Below are positions 23,292-25,606 of a stretch of DNA of 25,606 nt, one piece after another; the stretch's first letter is position 1; the number at the start of each line of letters is the position of its first letter. The stretch lies in contig CAMOXX010000010.1 of NCBI GenBank assembly GCA_946629475.1, positions 1 to 25,606 on the forward strand, in the 5' to 3' direction. The DNA comes from an uncultured Blautia sp. GTDB taxonomy: Bacteria > Bacillota > Clostridia > Lachnospirales > Lachnospiraceae. Position numbers and translations under genes: made by a program. Below the pieces are notes generated by a model. That model worked only from the letters and a program-made list of their open reading frames with translations, made no database searches and was not told where the DNA came from.

Positions 23292-23400
23292 CATTCGGAA
23301 TGCTCCGCATTCCTCATGTGCGCGGTCAGAGACGCTTCGCGTCTTGCCCGCCCCGAGTCCTTTCACCCACCTGCAAGCAAGCTTGCGTGGGTTCAGGACT
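23292..23400. repeat. Composite copy of the hairpin element with a swapped hairpin
   Basis: Positions 23292-23354 match the reverse complement of 5132-5194 at 60 of 63 bases, covering the GGAATGC/GCATTCC hairpin and the AGACGC/GCGTCT hairpin. The next part differs completely: 23356-23400 is a new nested hairpin (AGTCCT/AGGACT, ACCCAC/GTGGGT, GCAAGC/GCTTGC). The GTAACTGTTCAG ends are absent. The copy lies between divergent genes. Confidence 0.7.
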
Positions 23401-23445
23401 TTTGGCGTTGTAATCATATTATAGTAAAAAGAGGAGAAAAGAACA

Positions 23446-23754
23446 ATGAGTGAAATGAAAAAAATCAATGATGAGAACCTTGAGAATGTATCTGGTGGAA
23501 ATGACGGCATGGGATATTATGATACGTGGGTCTATGGAACGGTTCATGATGTTGTAGATTATGGTGCCGGCTCCTGTCTTTCTCTCCGCGACTATCCGGA
23601 TGGAAACGTAATGTACAATGCAAATGGAACTCCGATGGGCTGGCAGAACGGCAACTCGATTTATGTAAGCCCGAGCAGCCGCACCGGTAACTGGATGAAG
23701 GCTCAGTACGGAAGCGTAATCGGATGGGTCAACGCAAATTATGTATGGTATTAA
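23446..23754 (+). CDS. Small SH3-domain protein with double-glycine export leader
   Basis: A 102-residue protein. The first 18 residues, MSEMKKINDENLENVSGG, match the double-glycine leader of class II bacteriocins and related peptides (Leu at -7, Val at -4, Gly-Gly at the cut). Such leaders are removed during export by ABC transporters with a C39 peptidase. The remaining 84 residues read as one bacterial SH3 domain: GTVHDVVDYGAGSCLSLRDY, a glycine/asparagine-rich turn, then TGNWMKAQYGSVIGWVNANY. It has a single cysteine and no membrane segment. Bacteriocin-like, peptide-signal or wall-binding roles are all possible. No exporter, immunity or modification gene is in the window. GAGGAG lies upstream of the ATG. 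Confidence 0.82.
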   Translation: MSEMKKINDENLENVSGGNDGMGYYDTWVYGTVHDVVDYGAGSCLSLRDYPDGNVMYNANGTPMGWQNGNSIYVSPSSRTGNWMKAQYGSVIGWVNANYVWY

Positions 23755-23761
23755 TCAGAAA

Positions 23762-23800
23762 AAAACCGGGGGTCATGCTGAATGGCCTCCGGTTTTATCT
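23762..23800. terminator. Bidirectional terminator of SH3 peptide gene, overlapping gtrA end
   Basis: AAAACCGG (23762-23769) and CCGGTTTT (23789-23796) form the stem, extended by GGG paired with CCT. A and T runs on both sides suit either strand. The last codons and stop of the convergent GtrA gene (TGA at 23775-23773) lie inside this structure. Confidence 0.75.
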
Positions 23801-24210
23801 TTTGTAAAAACCAGAAATTTGCTGAAGACATAGTTCAGGATCAGGACAATCACCTGGGTGACCATCTTCGCCCCCATATCCCATATGCCGAGGTAATCTG
23901 CGAGCAGCCATACGCCTCCCATCTCGATCACCATCGTTGCGCACCTGGCACTGATGAATTTCAGGAAGGGAGAAATCTGTTCCATCAAGGAACTGTATTT
24001 CTGCTGAAATACAAATCTGGAATTGACCACGTAGGCAAAGAGAATCGCCGCCACGATTGAGATAAAATTGGCGATGTTCAGGTTCATCCCAAGCTTCCGG
24101 AGTCCCCAGAACACGACCAGATTGACCAGAGTGGTACATCCTCCAAAGAAAATATACCGCATGACATCATTGGCATACAGTTTTTTTATCAGGTCCACAA
24201 TTCTTTTCAA
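23773..24210 (-). CDS. GtrA family membrane protein
   Basis: A small four-helix membrane protein of the GtrA family, whose members are thought to flip lipid-linked sugars or form part of cell-surface glycosylation systems. Seen: MRYIFFGGCTTLVNLVVFWGL (first helix), NIANFISIVAAILFAYVVNSRFVF (second helix and the conserved NSRFVF turn), then ATMVIEMGGVWLLADYLGI and ILNYVFSKFLVF. The frame is open to 24324, but the upstream part is basic and unlike the family. I choose TTG at 24210, seven bases from GGGAG (24218-24222), giving 145 residues, the usual length. No glycosyltransferase partner is in the window. Confidence 0.87.
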   Translation of the reverse strand: MKRIVDLIKKLYANDVMRYIFFGGCTTLVNLVVFWGLRKLGMNLNIANFISIVAAILFAYVVNSRFVFQQKYSSLMEQISPFLKFISARCATMVIEMGGVWLLADYLGIWDMGAKMVTQVIVLILNYVFSKFLVFTKDKTGGHSA

Positions 24211-24291
24211 AATCAATCTCCCAGTGAACAGACATTTATTGTAACGATTCAGCCCCCGTTCGTTCGTAATGCTTCGTACGTCCACATTGAA

Positions 24292-24322
24292 GCGGCCGCG
24301 GCGCAAAATGCGCCGCGGCCGC
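24292..24322 (-). terminator. GC-rich hairpin after pyruvate:ferredoxin oxidoreductase gene
   Basis: GCGGCCGCGGCGCA and TGCGCCGCGGCCGC form a perfect 14-bp stem with a three-base loop, 22 bases after the stop codon. No clear T run follows on the minus strand, so it may act more as an mRNA-stabilising 3' end than as a strict intrinsic terminator. Confidence 0.65.
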
Positions 24323-24343
24323 AATGTTTACACTCGAACCGGA

Positions 24344-25606
24344 TTACTCATTGTAGAGGGCAATCAGTTTTTCAAGGTAAGCGTATCTTGCCTCAGCCTC
24401 AGCCTTGTTCTTAGCGAACAGCTTCTCAGCCTTAGCCGGATTCTGGCGCTGCAGAGAGTTGTAACGAACCTCACCATTCAGGAAGTCAAGATAATCGGTC
24501 ATATCCGGTTTCTTGGAATCCAGCGTGAACTTCTTCTCAGCAGCCGGGTTGAACCGGAAGCAATGCCAGTATCCGCACTTCACAGCCAGCTCTTCCTCAG
24601 TCTGGGCCTTGGTCATGCCCTTCTTGATACCGTGGTTGATACACGGAGCATAAGCGATGATGAGGGACGGTCCCGGATAAGCCTCTGCCTCAGCAATTGC
24701 CTTGACAGCCTGATTGTAGTCAGCGCCCATAGCGATCTGAGCAACATAGACATAGCCATAGCTCATAGCGATGGAAGCCATATCTTTCTTCTTAACTTCC
24801 TTGCCGCCTGCAGCGAACTGCGCAATCGCGCCGGTCGGAGTAGCCTTGGAGGACTGTCCGCCTGTGTTGGAGTAAACCTCGGTATCGAATACCATAACGT
24901 TTACGTCTCTGCCGCTTGCAAGAACATGGTCAACGCCGCCGAAGCCGATATCATAGGCCCAGCCGTCGCCGCCGAATATCCACTGGGATTTCTTGGAAAG
25001 GAAATCCTTCTTTGCAAGGATCTTTTTGCCTCTCTCGCATCCGCATGCTTCGAGAGCCGCAATGAGCTTATCGGTAGCTGCGCCGTTGGTAGCGCCTACA
25101 CTGAAGGTATCCAGCCATTCCTGACCGGCTGCCTTGACATCCTCATTCTCACCATTTGCTACGATATCCTCGATCTCAGCCTTCAGGCCGTCACGGACTG
25201 CCTTCTGGGCAAGGAACATACCATAACCGAACTCCGCGTTGTCCTCGAACAGGGAGTTGCACCATGCCGGGCCCTGGCCCTTCTGGTTCTTGGTGTACGG
25301 TGTGGACGGTGAGGAGTTGCCCCAGATGGAGGAGCATCCTGTTGCGTTGGCGATGAACATTCTGTCGCCGAACAGCTGGGTAACAAGCTTCGCGTACGGA
25401 GTCTCGCCGCAGCCTGCGCATGCGCCGGAGAACTCAAGGAGCGGTTTCTTGAACTGGCTGCCGATAACGGTGGTCTCTTTCTTCTTCGCGATGACTTCTT
25501 CCTTCTCCGGAAGCTTCACTGCGTAGTCAAAGAATTTCTGGGTGCCAAGGTTCTTCTCAAGTCCGTCCATAACAAGGGCTTTGTTGCCTTTCTTGCCCGG
25601 GCAGAC
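24344..25606 (-). CDS. nifJ: Pyruvate:ferredoxin (flavodoxin) oxidoreductase, C-terminal part
   Basis: The gene is cut by the right edge; 420 C-terminal residues of a protein normally about 1,170 long are present. The enzyme converts pyruvate and CoA to acetyl-CoA and CO2 with reduction of ferredoxin, a central step of anaerobic energy metabolism. Seen: cysteines that bind the proximal [4Fe-4S] cluster (SGACAGCGETPY and NATGCSSIWG), the TPP-binding domain (FGGDGWAYDIGFGGVDHVLA and VYSNTGGQSS), PTGAIAQFAAGGK and the late cysteine in IAYAPCINHGI. Codon use is visibly restricted, as expected for a highly expressed gene. A GC-rich hairpin follows the stop. Its expressed product would supply the ferredoxin used by enzymes such as the NfnA-like protein at the other end. 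Confidence 0.95.
   Translation of the reverse strand, partial: VCPGKKGNKALVMDGLEKNLGTQKFFDYAVKLPEKEEVIAKKKETTVIGSQFKKPLLEFSGACAGCGETPYAKLVTQLFGDRMFIANATGCSSIWGNSSPSTPYTKNQKGQGPAWCNSLFEDNAEFGYGMFLAQKAVRDGLKAEIEDIVANGENEDVKAAGQEWLDTFSVGATNGAATDKLIAALEACGCERGKKILAKKDFLSKKSQWIFGGDGWAYDIGFGGVDHVLASGRDVNVMVFDTEVYSNTGGQSSKATPTGAIAQFAAGGKEVKKKDMASIAMSYGYVYVAQIAMGADYNQAVKAIAEAEAYPGPSLIIAYAPCINHGIKKGMTKAQTEEELAVKCGYWHCFRFNPAAEKKFTLDSKKPDMTDYLDFLNGEVRYNSLQRQNPAKAEKLFAKNKAEAEARYAYLEKLIALYNE

Overview
The window looks like a stretch of chromosome from an anaerobic, mid-GC Clostridia bacterium, most likely family Lachnospiraceae. This rests on gene content: single-chain pyruvate:ferredoxin oxidoreductase, an NfnA-type ferredoxin/NADP reductase subunit, type III pantothenate kinase, an ECF vitamin transporter S component, a MocR regulator, a DUF1015/HD pair, and strong AGGAGG-type ribosome binding sites with several TTG starts. 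No species can be named from the sequence alone. Nearly all genes are ordinary chromosomal genes; no prophage, CRISPR array, rRNA or convincing tRNA was found.

Layout. 1-5.0 kb (minus strand): the start of an NfnA-like gene, yebC, then nnr, alr and a CorC/HlyC-type CBS membrane protein as one run. 5.0-8.9 kb (plus): an ABC-F ATPase, a MocR-type regulator and a DUF1622 membrane protein, tightly spaced and closed by a strong terminator. 8.9-14.1 kb (minus): trpS, coaBC, a PanT-like ECF S component, coaX and cbiG. coaBC, panT and coaX together form a pantothenate uptake and coenzyme A synthesis cluster. 14.1-16.2 kb: an accessory islet with a truncated gene, an unknown exported protein, a two-repeat DUF1508 protein and long gene-poor, AT-rich stretches, bracketed by two copies of a 37-nt hairpin repeat. 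16.2-19.9 kb: a stand-alone TrmD-like gene convergent with topB, then an SH3-domain lipoprotein. 20.0-23.2 kb (minus): a MalY/PatB-type C-S lyase, an HD hydrolase and a DUF1015 protein. 23.2-25.6 kb: a small SH3 protein with a double-glycine leader (plus), a GtrA-like membrane protein, and the C-terminal third of pyruvate:ferredoxin oxidoreductase (both minus).

The least expected content is repeat DNA and sequence oddities rather than a new operon. A family of small hairpin-rich elements with GTAACTGTTCAG ends is present as one complete copy (5052-5214), one composite copy with a swapped hairpin (23292-23400) and two remnants (944-966, 14134-14145), always between genes. A second repeat family of 37 nt has constant stems and a variable loop. 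Among proteins, the MocR regulator has arginine where the PLP-binding lysine is expected, the TrmD-like protein has glutamate at the catalytic aspartate position and lacks the usual ribosomal neighbours, and the small SH3 protein carries a bacteriocin-type export leader.
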